Shown here piece after piece: positions 11,169-20,433 of a stretch of 26,988 nucleotides of DNA. The notes under the pieces were generated by a model. The model was not told where the DNA came from. It saw nothing but the letters and a program-made list of their open reading frames with translations, and made no database searches. Every line of letters starts with the position of its first letter. The first letter of the stretch is position 1. The DNA lies in assembly GCA_013115125.1 (NCBI GenBank), contig JABANN010000475.1, positions 1-26,988 on the forward strand. The letters are read 5' to 3'. Made by a program: the position numbers and the translations under genes. The stretch is from Perkinsus olseni (taxonomy: Eukaryota > Perkinsozoa > Perkinsida).

Positions 11169-11648
11169 ATGTGGTCCACTGTGAGCACCCTCGCCTGTCT
11201 TCTCTTGAAAGTGCACGCTTTGCAGCGTATTGGCTCAAGCCTGAGTGACAACGCACCTTGGGGCAGTGGCCTTAAGGTTTTCCGGGCTGTAAGTTCAGTC
11301 GGGTTCGATCCCCTGTTGGGGTACCCTTCTTCTATTCAGAGCGACGGTTTAGTTTGCCAACTGGAGTCCACGGGCTATGTCCTCGCGGTGAATCTTGATA
11401 CGACAGAGGTTCTGGCTGAGGTCCCCGGCGAAGACGCTATAAGGTGAGTCGCCTGACTGCCTTCAAGAGCTCAGCGTGTGTTGTTCAGAACCGAGATTGC
11501 TTTCCCCGACGACTCTCCCACCGAGGACGACCATGATCGCTGCGTTGACGCCATCAACAACCTCGAGGGTGACATTGAGGACTCAGACACCATCGAGACT
11601 GTCGTCAGAACCACATACGCCGCCCTCATCACTACGGACCTGCAGTAG
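11169..11648 (+). CDS. small secreted acidic protein of unknown function
   Basis: Two exons, 11169-11443 and 11489-11648, joined by a 45-bp GTGAGT...GTTCAG intron in phase 2; total 435 nt, 144 aa. The first 17 residues (MWSTVSTLACLLLKVHA) form a good signal peptide. The mature part has two cysteines (in LVCQLES and DRCVDAI), which could form one disulfide, and a strongly acidic C-terminal third (FPDDSPTEDDHD, NLEGDIEDSDTIE). I recognise no domain. Start chosen because the signal peptide begins at this Met. Divergent from ARF1, with start codons 165 bp apart, and followed by the F-box gene on the same strand. Confidence 0.7.
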
Positions 11649-11854
11649 ACCATCTTACGCACTTTTGTTGTGTCCTGTTCACTACCGTTGAGAGCCCTCG
11701 CCATGATTAATCATGTTCGCTTGTCACTTCTGTTGCACGCTGACTTGCTCTTGTTAAAGTCGTTAGGATTTACTTCGCCGACGTTATCGCGCCTGACTGA
11801 TAATAAAAACGTCACAACGATGGTACCCTACGCTTCCTCACGTAGTGGCTGCTA

Positions 11855-13260
11855 ATGACAATCACCCGTAAAGGTGCTGTACGTCACTCCAGGCACAGCC
11901 GTCCTCGCAGGTCGCACGATAAACCTGTCACATTCGCAGACCTTCCCGACCTAGCCCTCCTCACGATATTCGCCCTGAGCGGTCAGCCTCTCGTCTGTTC
12001 CCTCATCTGCAAACGGGCGTTACAGATTTGCGATGCCTCCTCTGGCCGGTCACTGTGGCGAGGGTGTCCGGGAGGTCGAGTTGAGTACGCCCGACGCCTG
12101 CGGGAAAGGCGGACGGCTGTTGCGAGCAGGCTCCGTAGAATGACCCGAAAGGACCTGCTCCCCAACCTACCCAGGCAATGCGACTACTTACACCTCCGCA
12201 AGTGGACGCTCCGCGTTCGAGAGGGGAAAGCTGCCCGTGACGCAGGGCCTTTCAAGCACACTCCAATCGAGTGGACCTTCGAGCTCTCGGACCCCGGCCC
12301 GTTCGTGGTCTCCGCCTCTGGTACCGTCTTTCGCCTAACTTTCTCCGCTCACCGGAGCGATCGGAAACCCCTCACATGGGGACTGGTCCGAGATGCCACC
12401 TTCCGACTAAGTGTCCGATCAGCGGCACTACTGGGCGTGGAGGCGTACGTCTGCTTGGCGAAAGTTGAGGCTCTCGAAGAGCCAGTTGAAGGTTGCGATG
12501 AGGTGTCGCTGATGTCCGCTGGCCGAGTGGCGGTCGGTTTGTGGTCGGACGACGAGGTTGCGGTTATCTACCTCAACGTTCCCTTCTACGACATAGTCCG
12601 AGCGTTCGGCCTTGCCACTAGACTGCCGTCCTATCGATTGAAGGGAGTCCCTGACGAGTTGGAACCCCTCGCAGGGCTCAGAGGTCTAACTGTGATGATC
12701 GCGCTCAGGGACGGCCCAACGGTTGTGTTCAGCAACACCTTCTATCGTGTTGACGCTGAGGACCGCTTCACACAGCAACCCGAGCCAGCTGCGGTTTTCA
12801 ACGTTTTACGACCGCATCAATCGGGCCGTGCCTTTGAGTTCCCCATCGACGGCAGTCTTCGGTTGGCTTGGCGGACCAGAGCCTTCCAAAGGTACTGGCA
12901 TGCCGTTACCGTTGATGTTGTGGTCTTCAACGAGGAGCATGAAGTACTGTGGAGTGCCAGCGAGGTCGCCCCGCTGAGGCCGGCACCCTCGTTAGTTGAT
13001 GATGAGACGATCGATTTGGACGCCAGTGAGGACTGGATGCATCACTACGTCCCTGTGGTCCATCCGAGAGTGGCGGCCCTTGAAGCCCACGCTCTCGAGT
13101 CGGGCGATGGGAAGTGAGTCATCACCGGTGACGGTTGGCCATGGTTTTCTCTGGCAGGCACTGGCGTCTTGATTCCCTCACTATGATGATTGCGCTAGAA
13201 CACCTCGATGCATTCTATGGAACTAGCTATTCGCATAGAGCAACGGTCACTGAGTTGTGA
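11855..13260 (+). CDS. F-box-like protein
   Basis: Exons 11855-13113 and 13158-13260 with a 44-bp intron (GTGAGT...GGCAG); total 1362 nt, 453 aa. A basic N-terminus is followed at residues 26-70 by an F-box-like motif (FADLPDLALLTIFALSG, CSLICKRALQICD, SLWRG), which in this family binds Skp1 in SCF ubiquitin ligases. The remaining 380 residues have no recognised repeat such as WD40, LRR or Kelch. They look like a beta-rich substrate-binding region with several acidic patches (VDDETIDLDASEDW). Without the intron the protein would end at 420 aa; the splice site and in-frame continuation favour the longer form. GC-rich, biased codons suggest a real expressed gene. Confidence 0.75.
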
Positions 13261-14141
13261 TGGAAGATGGTCTTGTGTTCACGAGTCGACGTAACTGTTC
13301 GCGGGACCATGACGCCGCGGATCTCGGCGTGTAGCTGGTCTAGCAAGAGTGGATGGATACATCAGCCACATCATTGCTGTGCTTTCGAGGACGCACTTGC
13401 TCGACGCCACAAGCAAATGAGACGAAACGATAAGCCAGCATGCGATAGGCCGCCGAAAAGACAAAAAATATGGTCGAATGCCTGAATGGTGTTGTGGTGT
13501 TGGTCGTTGAAATTCGACACCGAAAACAAAGAAAATGCAACGAGCAAAAATAGGGCCGCTGTGCCAAGCAGGGTGATTACAGCGGCCGGGCAATCAAAAA
13601 AGTGATGACGTACCGAGTGCTGCCTCGCATAGTGACCTCATTTCCGCATGGTGCATTTTACCGTTACACACTCCTACTCAACGAAATGATGAATCATGGG
13701 TTAACGCAGCTGACACGATCGGAGAGAAAATTTCCAGCCCGGGAACCCTGAGTAATGTGAACCTTCCTCGTAAAACTGCGTCAAACGGTTTGACTCAAAC
13801 CGCAATGCCGCGATGAGACCGCATCGAGTAGCAACGACTACGTACTAGAATGAAACCAGAGCTCTCTGCACGATTGCCGTAGCGGCCAGTACTGAACTTG
13901 TTCCACAAGGTTTAAGAGAATCTGAAGCAGCTCCTAGGTTGAAGGCGTACCAGAGTGGGCCCTGAAATCGCAACTGAGAGAGCAAACTCAGTGATTCTCC
14001 GGTGCATGGCGGGGAAGAATGTGTCTGTACAACAGACTCAGTAGAATGTTATAGACGGTTTGGTTGAGTGGTCATGGGTTGGAGTTAGCTCGGGCCCGAT
14101 CCATGTTCGATCCAACTGATGATCAGTATTGAACTGAAAAA
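13261..14141. other. intergenic region with a degenerate dispersed repeat
   Basis: No supported gene. It holds a 7-1-7 palindrome at 13780-13794 (GTCAAAC-G-GTTTGAC). The segment 13605-13675 resembles, in reverse orientation, a segment within the nucleotidase intron at about 25420-25535, including an exact 17-base match (13610-13626 with 25519-25535). Confidence 0.5.
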
Positions 14142-14426
14142 TCAAGATGCGTGAGTGAGCCTGCCGGTTTGATTTCGCTGGACTTTGTAACTTAAAATGC
14201 GCTTCGAGCTGGGCCCCCCACCGTGAGGGACACTCATAACCACCAGTGGTTGTTCACCACACTGGAAGTGGGAACAATAATAAGATATTTTGTATATCAC
14301 CCGCGCTCGCTCCACTAGAAGAACACAAGACATTGTCTTGTCTTGAAGACAAGTTCGATGGCGAAAAGGCTTTCCCTCTGCAAGACCTAGTAGTGCTGCT
14401 GGTGCTGCTATTACTGAGATCCTCAT
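14142..14426 (-). CDS. small protein with signal-peptide-like start, cassette copy A
   Basis: The open frame of 94 codons begins with a signal-like MRISVIAAPAALLGLAEG. The same start (MKISVIAVPAALLGFAEG) lies at the equivalent place beside the other AP2-like gene, so it was duplicated with that locus. The two copies agree up to KPFR, then diverge abruptly. Just after that point copy A carries two overlapping palindromes (14326-14340, 14337-14353). The downstream part is doubtful and may include an unrecognised intron. It lies 244 bp downstream of the AP2-like gene on the same strand. Function unknown. Confidence 0.4.
   Translation of the reverse strand: MRISVIAAPAALLGLAEGKPFRHRTCLQDKTMSCVLLVERARVIYKISYYCSHFQCGEQPLVVMSVPHGGGPSSKRILSYKVQRNQTGRLTHAS
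14326..14353. repeat. two overlapping one-base-loop palindromes
   Basis: CAAGACA-T-TGTCTTG at 14326-14340 and CTTGTCTT-G-AAGACAAG at 14337-14353 share four bases. They begin a few bases past the point where the inverted duplicate loses similarity to its partner, so they may mark the rearrangement or conversion edge. Confidence 0.7.
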
Positions 14427-15264
14427 GGCAAATGAAATTATACCACTACATCCGTAGTGAAAAATATAAGACTAGTTCATCTTCATGATACACACCCTTG
14501 ACCTTCCCGTAGGGTGCAAAGCCCTTCTGAGTAATAAATAATACATAATTGAAGCGAAGGCACCAAGTGGTCGTGCGAGGCACCGGCAATTAGATAGAAT
14601 CGTGGATTTACACCACCACCAGTTCAACGAGGCGACGACATTTATATTATAGTTCGATCAATGCGGCCAATCAGCTGTGCATAATCGGCATGATAGTTTC
14701 CTGGTTATCAGCACCCCCTGTGGGAAGAGGAGGCATCAGATCACCATCATTGTGGGTCAGACTTGATGATGATGGAGCTTCTGTGACCTGTCTACGAGGA
14801 CCCTGATGGTGCGGATAGACACGATCTCTAAGGGTCTTAACGAAAGCCCTCATGCCAGGAGAATCCACTACGTGACGATACTTCATCATCTCAGCTCTAT
14901 CACAGGTAGCATCAGAAACCTCCTGTCGTAGTGGACCATATACCTCTCTACCACTTACTCTAACACTTGCTCTGAAACCCTTATGCATCCGTCTGACACC
15001 AATAGGGGCGGCGTAGTCCAACTTCTTCGGCTTTTTGATTAACAACGTAGAAGGATGCCGATCGGTGACATGCTTCATTTGCTCGAGAAGTTGCATCACC
15101 TCAGAATTGGCCATACCCCTTTCGACACGCAGTCGATGAACCTCTTTTTGGTCTTCAACACACTGATGGACAGTCTCACGATACGGTCCAGTAGCCTGAC
15201 GACCATCATTCCTCAATATCGTAACCCAACCGTGAGCTCGGCGAACAACCCTAACCGGGCCGTT
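14361..15264. repeat. inverted duplicate arm A (about 0.9 kb)
   Basis: Reverse complement of 21235-22137, about 98-99% identical by eye, with only single-base differences. It covers the C-terminal half of the AP2-like gene, the whole 244-bp spacer and the first 22 codons of the small signal-peptide gene. Similarity begins and ends sharply. The spacer is as well conserved as the coding part, which points to recent copying or gene conversion, not purifying selection on protein. Confidence 0.9.
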
Positions 15265-15915
15265 TGCATCATCAGTTGTAATATTCAAAGCGCCTGCGAG
15301 CTTACCAGACCCGACGTGGCCTCTCGGGCGAGTACGCCCGATGGTGGGTGTGAAAACATTTGCAGCCGAAGACGATTGGCCTGGTGGGAAAGAAGAGAGC
15401 AACGTCGGTTCCAAAGCCAAAGGCGGGCCAGTCAAGGTCGAGGCCCTTTGAGTATCGTACCCTGACAGTACACTGGGCAACTGTGGAGTCATCGAAGAGG
15501 GAGGGGGCCGCGTTTCAGACGGACGATAGACACCGTTACCACGGCGCAGAACATCGGATGAAAGAAGTCTTGCCAGTAGCGTCGAGCCATCAAGGATCAC
15601 CGGCAAGACGCTTTCGCGAGCGGCATCGTTGGACTGAAGCTGGTCACCGAAAGCCTCATGTTTGAAGTCCTCGGAGTCGCCAACCTTCAACCTCTTCGTT
15701 GATCGTTCAAGAGGCGAGTCGTAGCCGGGGCCTCCCAAAGCAGCATGAAGGCTGTAAGCCTCAAGGTCGCTGCCGGTCATGTGAAGGGCCCCGGGGACAA
15801 CCGACGAAGTCGTTCCGGGCACGGGGATAACGCAGCTCGGCTGAGGTTGACCACATTGCAATCCGGTACCCTCATTGTGGCCGCTGTCGGAGTTTGTGTC
15901 GAAAGACAGGTACAT
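14671..15915 (-). CDS. AP2-like domain protein, copy A
   Basis: Single-exon protein of 414 aa from the first ATG (MYLSFDTNSDSG); the frame is open a further 15 codons upstream without an ATG. The N-terminal half is low-complexity (Ser/Pro/Gly) with a likely nuclear signal in ERSTKRLKVGD. The C-terminal half has two AP2-like segments: VRVVRRAHGWVTILRNDGRQ...GPYRE and GVRRMHKGFRASVRVSGREVYGPLRQ, separated by a helical charged linker. AP2 domains bind DNA and are the main transcription factor class of apicomplexans and relatives. The last 195 residues differ from copy B at only seven positions, whereas the first 200 are poorly alignable apart from the nuclear signal and LLxxLLSS. Assignment to AP2 rests on the R-G-F-R-A-x-(V)-x-G-x-x-x-x-G-P/F pattern and is not certain. 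Confidence 0.75.
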   Translation of the reverse strand: MYLSFDTNSDSGHNEGTGLQCGQPQPSCVIPVPGTTSSVVPGALHMTGSDLEAYSLHAALGGPGYDSPLERSTKRLKVGDSEDFKHEAFGDQLQSNDAARESVLPVILDGSTLLARLLSSDVLRRGNGVYRPSETRPPPSSMTPQLPSVLSGYDTQRASTLTGPPLALEPTLLSSFPPGQSSSAANVFTPTIGRTRPRGHVGSGKLAGALNITTDDANGPVRVVRRAHGWVTILRNDGRQATGPYRETVHQCVEDQKEVHRLRVERGMANSEVMQLLEQMKHVTDRHPSTLLIKKPKKLDYAAPIGVRRMHKGFRASVRVSGREVYGPLRQEVSDATCDRAEMMKYRHVVDSPGMRAFVKTLRDRVYPHHQGPRRQVTEAPSSSSLTHNDGDLMPPLPTGGADNQETIMPIMHS

Positions 15916-16373
15916 GCTGGTGCGTGCACGTGTGAACGCAAACTCGCGCGCGAGCGTCACGACTTACTCTGTAGAGGAGACGCAAGACTGCAAGCATGGG
16001 ACAGGTGCTAAGCTCCGCTAGATCGACTACTCCATCATGTTAGTGATCGACAACGGCTGATCGACGAGATTGAAATTTTTCGGGAGTAGAGAAGTTTTTC
16101 GCTCCCGCAAGACAAAGACTATGTTTCATTGTGCAATGAGCCATTGGAGCATCTTCCTCACAAGAAGCTAGTGCAGACCTCGCTTGAAGCGATACTGGTG
16201 ATTAACATATGATGTTGGTTCTCTGGCGCTCACCACACTCTGGCTGATTCTTGCGCGCTTCCCAACCCAATCCCTCGATGTAGAGGTAAGACTAGAGTTT
16301 GTCTTCAAGGAAGTCTGCAGAGAGACTTTGATTGTGTTCGTTGTTAGAAACTCTCAGTGAGCTGCTCTTGTAT

Positions 16374-16841
16374 CACAGGCTGTTGTGAACAGTCTGGGAC
16401 ACATGGACCACTCTAGTTGTTTGCTGTGGGCAGTGCGACACGCTTTGTCCTAGCCACCTCGGCAAGTCAGCTACATATATCGGATGATATATTCTACCAT
16501 GATATATTGACTTATATGGAGATATTATATCCATCTCTTCCTCTACGTCATTGGAAATCTCACAGCTTCGTAATTATACGTAGCTGTCTGCCGAGGTTCT
16601 GTCGGCACATCGCATAGCTTTGGTGACTGTGTTCAACACAGTCACTGGTCCACATTCCAGTACCCAAGGCAGCACAGTGTGTTGCCTTGTGTACTATCTA
16701 TATTTATCCCCGTCTCTTAGTTGTAGTACATCTCTGAGTCGGGCACGTTGTGTAAGACCTCCTAAAAACAGTGGTCCAGCAGTTTATCTTGACTCTAGAT
16801 TCCTGATTTGGTCATGGGCCCCATGGCCAACTCAGAAATCT
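16374..16841. repeat. cluster of nested stem-loops
   Basis: Successive inverted repeats: about 16375-16396 (CAGGCTGTT/AACAGTCTG); a long outer stem CCTCGGCAAGTCAGCTAC (16457-16474) with GTAGCTGTCTGCCGAGG (16580-16596) enclosing AT-rich inner stems; a perfect 11-1-11 palindrome at 16623-16645; a GTAC..AAGGCA / TGCCTT..GTAC stem near 16660-16695; and an imperfect palindrome with TCTAGATT outer arms at about 16795-16841. Together they could fold into an elongated structured RNA or be remnants of foldback elements. No known RNA family is recognised. Confidence 0.65.
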
Positions 16842-17536
16842 AGACATGACATGCGGTCCGTGACCGGGACTCGACATGAAAACGATGGGGAACTCCAGTA
16901 GTTCGCGGTAGTTCAGTGGCTGATCTCAATCAGTCAACGCGCTCGGACTCTCTATGAGAGCTACACCCGTTTCAGATTCGTACATCCAACAGCGGCAGCG
17001 AATTAATTCAGTTCAGGTGTCCTCAGGCGGAGAACCGACAGCTTTGGACTGAGATATGCCGTGCATACTGGATGCGATGTTCTCCTGATCCGAAGCTGAG
17101 GGCCTGACTGATCAGCGGCCATGATTGGCACCCCCTCGCCTCTCGGCGGCCGAGACTCGGCCGACACTACACCATCAATGAAGCTTTCGGGTAGAGGGAT
17201 AAGGCTAACTCGCGAACCTCAGAGATGAGCTTCCGAGTGAATATCATCCCCACGTTTTCTCGAAGAAGCGATGAGGGTTTCATGATTCGACCATTCCCGA
17301 ACTATAGGTGTAATGACAATTTCCCGCGCGTGCCGCCTAGTAACGATTCTACGTAGAATGAGCTGGTAGCTCTTATCACCAGAGTGGTGACCTGGATTTA
17401 GCATCATGATATGCGTAACGGGCTGCCTGCAATAGTCAGACACCGAAATCCGTCATTGAGTTCGAGAACCGAACCAACTACCAGCGGAATCTATTTCCCG
17501 GAAATCATTTCCGCATTTCGCCGAAATGAGGCTTGC

Positions 17537-17644
17537 TTTGGGCGTGCTGGCGAAAATTTCGCCGGCACGCCCAAATTTCGCCGGGACGAGCTAGTAGGAC
17601 AATCCATTTCGCCGCGAAATGGATTGTCCTACTAACTCGTCCCG
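17537..17644. repeat. two adjacent large palindromes
   Basis: Palindrome 1, 17537-17575: 19-bp arms around one base (17556), with a single T/G mismatch. Palindrome 2, 17582-17644: inner 20-bp perfect arms (17593-17612, 17614-17633) around one base (17613), then a 2-base bulge on each side and 9-bp outer arms (CGGGACGAG / CTCGTCCCG). The two are six bases apart. No coding sense. Confidence 0.95.
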
Positions 17645-18364
17645 TCGGAACTGGTTTTGCTATCGCGCGGGCTGGGGAAACTGATTTTATGTCCAGTCAA
17701 GACATGAAAGGCTGCCTGAGACAGCCAGCCCCCTCAGCTGACAAGTTGAGGGCCTTGACGACGACCCCTCAAATTCCCGTACGGCAACTTAAAAACCTTG
17801 TAATTCCCGCACCAACGACGATTGACGATACCTCGGACCTGAGACACCATAAGTAACCGCTAAAAGGGGTGGTCCGGGACGTCACTCGATAGAATCGCAC
17901 GATCGGCAAGGCCCGGTCGGCCTCCCTTGGAAACTCATGTCGACTGCCACTGGTACCAACTGGAGAGAACAGTCATTTCCACTGGTGGGAGCGAGCCAAG
18001 TCGCTCATAACGAATGCGCTGAACAACGTCGTCAGAACGGACTAAATATGAATTCGGCCACAGAAGAGGTCCCTCATGGCAATGGAACGTTATGGCCGTG
18101 AAACTTTGACTAGAAGGTATGGATGAGGAAAAGAGAACAATGGAAACATGACGGGAGCTAGCCAGTCAGGCCCTATGCCCCATGGGGTATGACTCGATAC
18201 ACCTCAGACTTAGATCCTCAGTATGCAGCCATCGCGGTGCTCGCAGTCACAGAGGCAGGCAAGTAATTGGCCCCAGCGACGATACCGATTCTGGCCCGAC
18301 CTAGAGTGGCTGAACTGCAATAACAAACGCAGTGCTCCGGAGGAGAACAGCGTAACACCAATGG

Positions 18365-20125
18365 TCATGGTACGAAAGAACGGGGATGCATTCTCGAGGG
18401 GAGCAGAGCGTGCAACGCGTCTCTCTGCTGCGTGGCTGCCGACCGAAGGAGAGATAATTGTTCCTTAAAGGCCTCGTCGAGGAGCTCATTCACCTGACAT
18501 GCCACTGCGGCAGTCGACACAAAACCGCTCCTACCATCTCTAAGGAAGCCGCTACGCTGTGGGGAGGAGTGGGCGGTTGCAGGGGAGGGACTCCGCAATG
18601 TTCGCGGGGTCGCCACCCTGCTAGTTGGCAGCAGTGTGAGCAACAGTCGGCGGCGGCGCGGGGACGGTGACACTGTCGAGAACAATGTGAAAAATGGTTG
18701 CTATCAACGTCCACTGCCGGGGGCTCGTACTGGATGCCGACGCTCTGGGGGAGGCCATCGACCTGTAAGGGGGGCCTGTTGCTCGGCTCAAGGGAGGTCA
18801 CCAACCTGGACCCCTCGTTCCAGGCGGGTTCGAACCCGAGGGGAGCGGCCGGAGTCGTTGAAGGGGCGCCTTGCTGACCTCGGAGAGGATCTTGGAGTTG
18901 GGCGTTTTGTGACCGAGCGTGTAGTGGGAACTGAGAGGAACGCGGATAGCAGAGCGCCATGTGGTCCATCACACCCTCGAGCTGCGACTCCGCCGTCGCG
19001 ACGGCAGCATCGTCAGTGCTGGCAAAAGTGTCATCATGGACGAACACAGAAGACTCCTCCTCGAAGGCATCGTCAGCATAGCTGATCTCAACGCTCCGAG
19101 TCCTGAACGGTACGACTGTCAAGCGAAAACGGCTGGAGCTCTCACTCAGTCTTCGGGGACGGGAGCCCCCTTTGCCCCGCTGGGTCGATCGTGTCATCGG
19201 CCGCCCGTGACTCGCGGTCGAGCTCCTGCGGCTCCCGAATAACGCTGTTGGGTGGGTCGTCCGTAGCTGGCCGGGGGAGCTGCTCGGGTGTGGGAGGCCT
19301 CTCAGGGCTCCTCCCTCTGCCGCCCACGGCTGCCGCTACAGATGGTTTCTTTTCGGCTGGTGACCGGAGTGGTGAACCTCCGTCGGTCGCTTCTTTTACG
19401 TCTACGTGGACGCTGGCGGCTTGCTCTTCAAGTTCGCTAGCGGCTTCCGAGGAGGAAAGGTCAGAGGGCAGCTCTAATTGGTCGAATGTCATCACCCTTA
19501 CGCCTCCAACAGGGGAACTGTTGGCCTCTGGCAACCTGAGAGGACGCGGGTTCTAATCCCAGCAAGGGCATCAGCACAATACTCGGCTACTATCGACTGC
19601 ATCTCGCGAGTGGAAGGCTCTTCTTTGGACGATCTGCCGAAGAGCGTCGAGGCGAAGTCCGAAAGCAGCGCCCGCTCACTTCGATGGTGATGATACTGAT
19701 GGCGACGAGTGCTCTCCTGACGAGTTGAGAAAATCAGACAAGGTCTCGCTGCGGGCGTCCTCCGAACGGCCGCGGCTGCCCAGGGAAACAACTCGAACGA
19801 GCCGAGCTGAAACGGCAGTTTACATGTGTCCGTGTTCTCTAGTCTCGGCTGTCTGATCTTCCCTGGACGTGGACGGCGGAGCGATGCTCCGTCTGAGGGA
19901 GCCCTCGTCTTTCTCAGCGTTAGTCGTCGGCTTCCCAACCGAGCGCGTGTCCAGCAAGGAGTCGCTCGACCCGCGATTGAGAGAGCGTGAGCTGCCGCTC
20001 GACTGACGCGTCAGACGCGCGACTCTACTCTGCGGCGGCAAGGTGAGGTCAACAGCATACGGCCCTCCTGAGGGATCTTCCAAGTGAAGCCTGCTATCGA
20101 TGACAACCCTTGTCCTCACCTCCAC
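18365..20125 (-). CDS. hypothetical Ser/Pro/Glu-rich protein, multi-exon
   Basis: Function not recognised. The last exons are well supported: 19716-19591, 19552-19146, 19102-18674 and 18620-18365, joined by introns of 38, 43 and 53 bp, all phase-consistent and ending at a TGA at 18365. This part gives about 405 aa: disordered Ser/Pro stretches, acidic segments (SSSEAASELEEQ, ADDAFEEESSVF) and a C-terminal amphipathic, perhaps coiled-coil helix (VNELLDEAFKEQLSLLRSA). An upstream exon (20125-19824; DLTLPPQSRVARLTRQSSGS region) looks coding and ends at a GTAAAC donor, but its phase does not match the next acceptor I can see, so the join and the true start are unresolved. It lies head to head with AP2-like copy B. 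Confidence 0.6.
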
Positions 20126-20433
20126 TGTATGTGTTACCGAAAGGGTCGTTAACCTCCTGGTGGCCGAAAGAGGTTGAGAAAGAAAAGGATGATGATGGTA
20201 TTGAACCCGAGTGCCCCATAGGGGAGGAGAAGCTCACTGTAGAGCGCCGTACGCCGGGTGGAGAGGCCATGAACGTTCAACTTGGCCGGGGTATGATTAA
20301 CGCAGGATGTCTTCGTCAAGGGGGACAGATAACGAATGGACGGCCAGCGCGACATCTTGAAAACTTGCACTCTTGCATTTCCTTTATAACGACAAATTGT
20401 TGGCGCTTGCGTGCTAATTCTGTGTTCTGACGT

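Larger units (their letters stand above)
15960..18364. other. 2.4-kb hairpin-rich intergenic region
   Basis: No gene supported. Open frames here are short, lack domains and often coincide with palindromes. Two structured zones are listed separately (16374-16841, 17537-17644). The rest (16640-17500, 17650-18300) shows ordinary base composition and no recognisable RNA gene or transposon protein. Confidence 0.55.

Noticed and set aside
11230-11239. TTGGCTCAAG, resembling the 3' end of the dinoflagellate/Perkinsus spliced leader
   Set aside because: Only ten bases match, and they lie inside the coding exon of the small secreted protein; no leader gene or relict leader context.
16905-16990. TAGTTCAGTGG, an A-box-like motif suggesting a tRNA
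   Set aside because: No proper B-box and no acceptor pairing.
18827-18840. GGTTCGAACCC, an exact B-box-like tRNA motif
   Set aside because: The flanks do not form a T-stem or acceptor stem, and the site lies in a coding exon of the minus-strand gene.
19540-19575. tRNA-like T-arm (GGGTTCTAATCCC) and CAAGGGC
   Set aside because: No matching 5' acceptor strand or anticodon arm upstream; it overlaps a supported 38-bp intron border.
20149-20370. Minus-strand 73-codon frame with a hydrophobic C-terminus
   Set aside because: Could be a first exon of the hypothetical gene, but no donor in a compatible phase was found.
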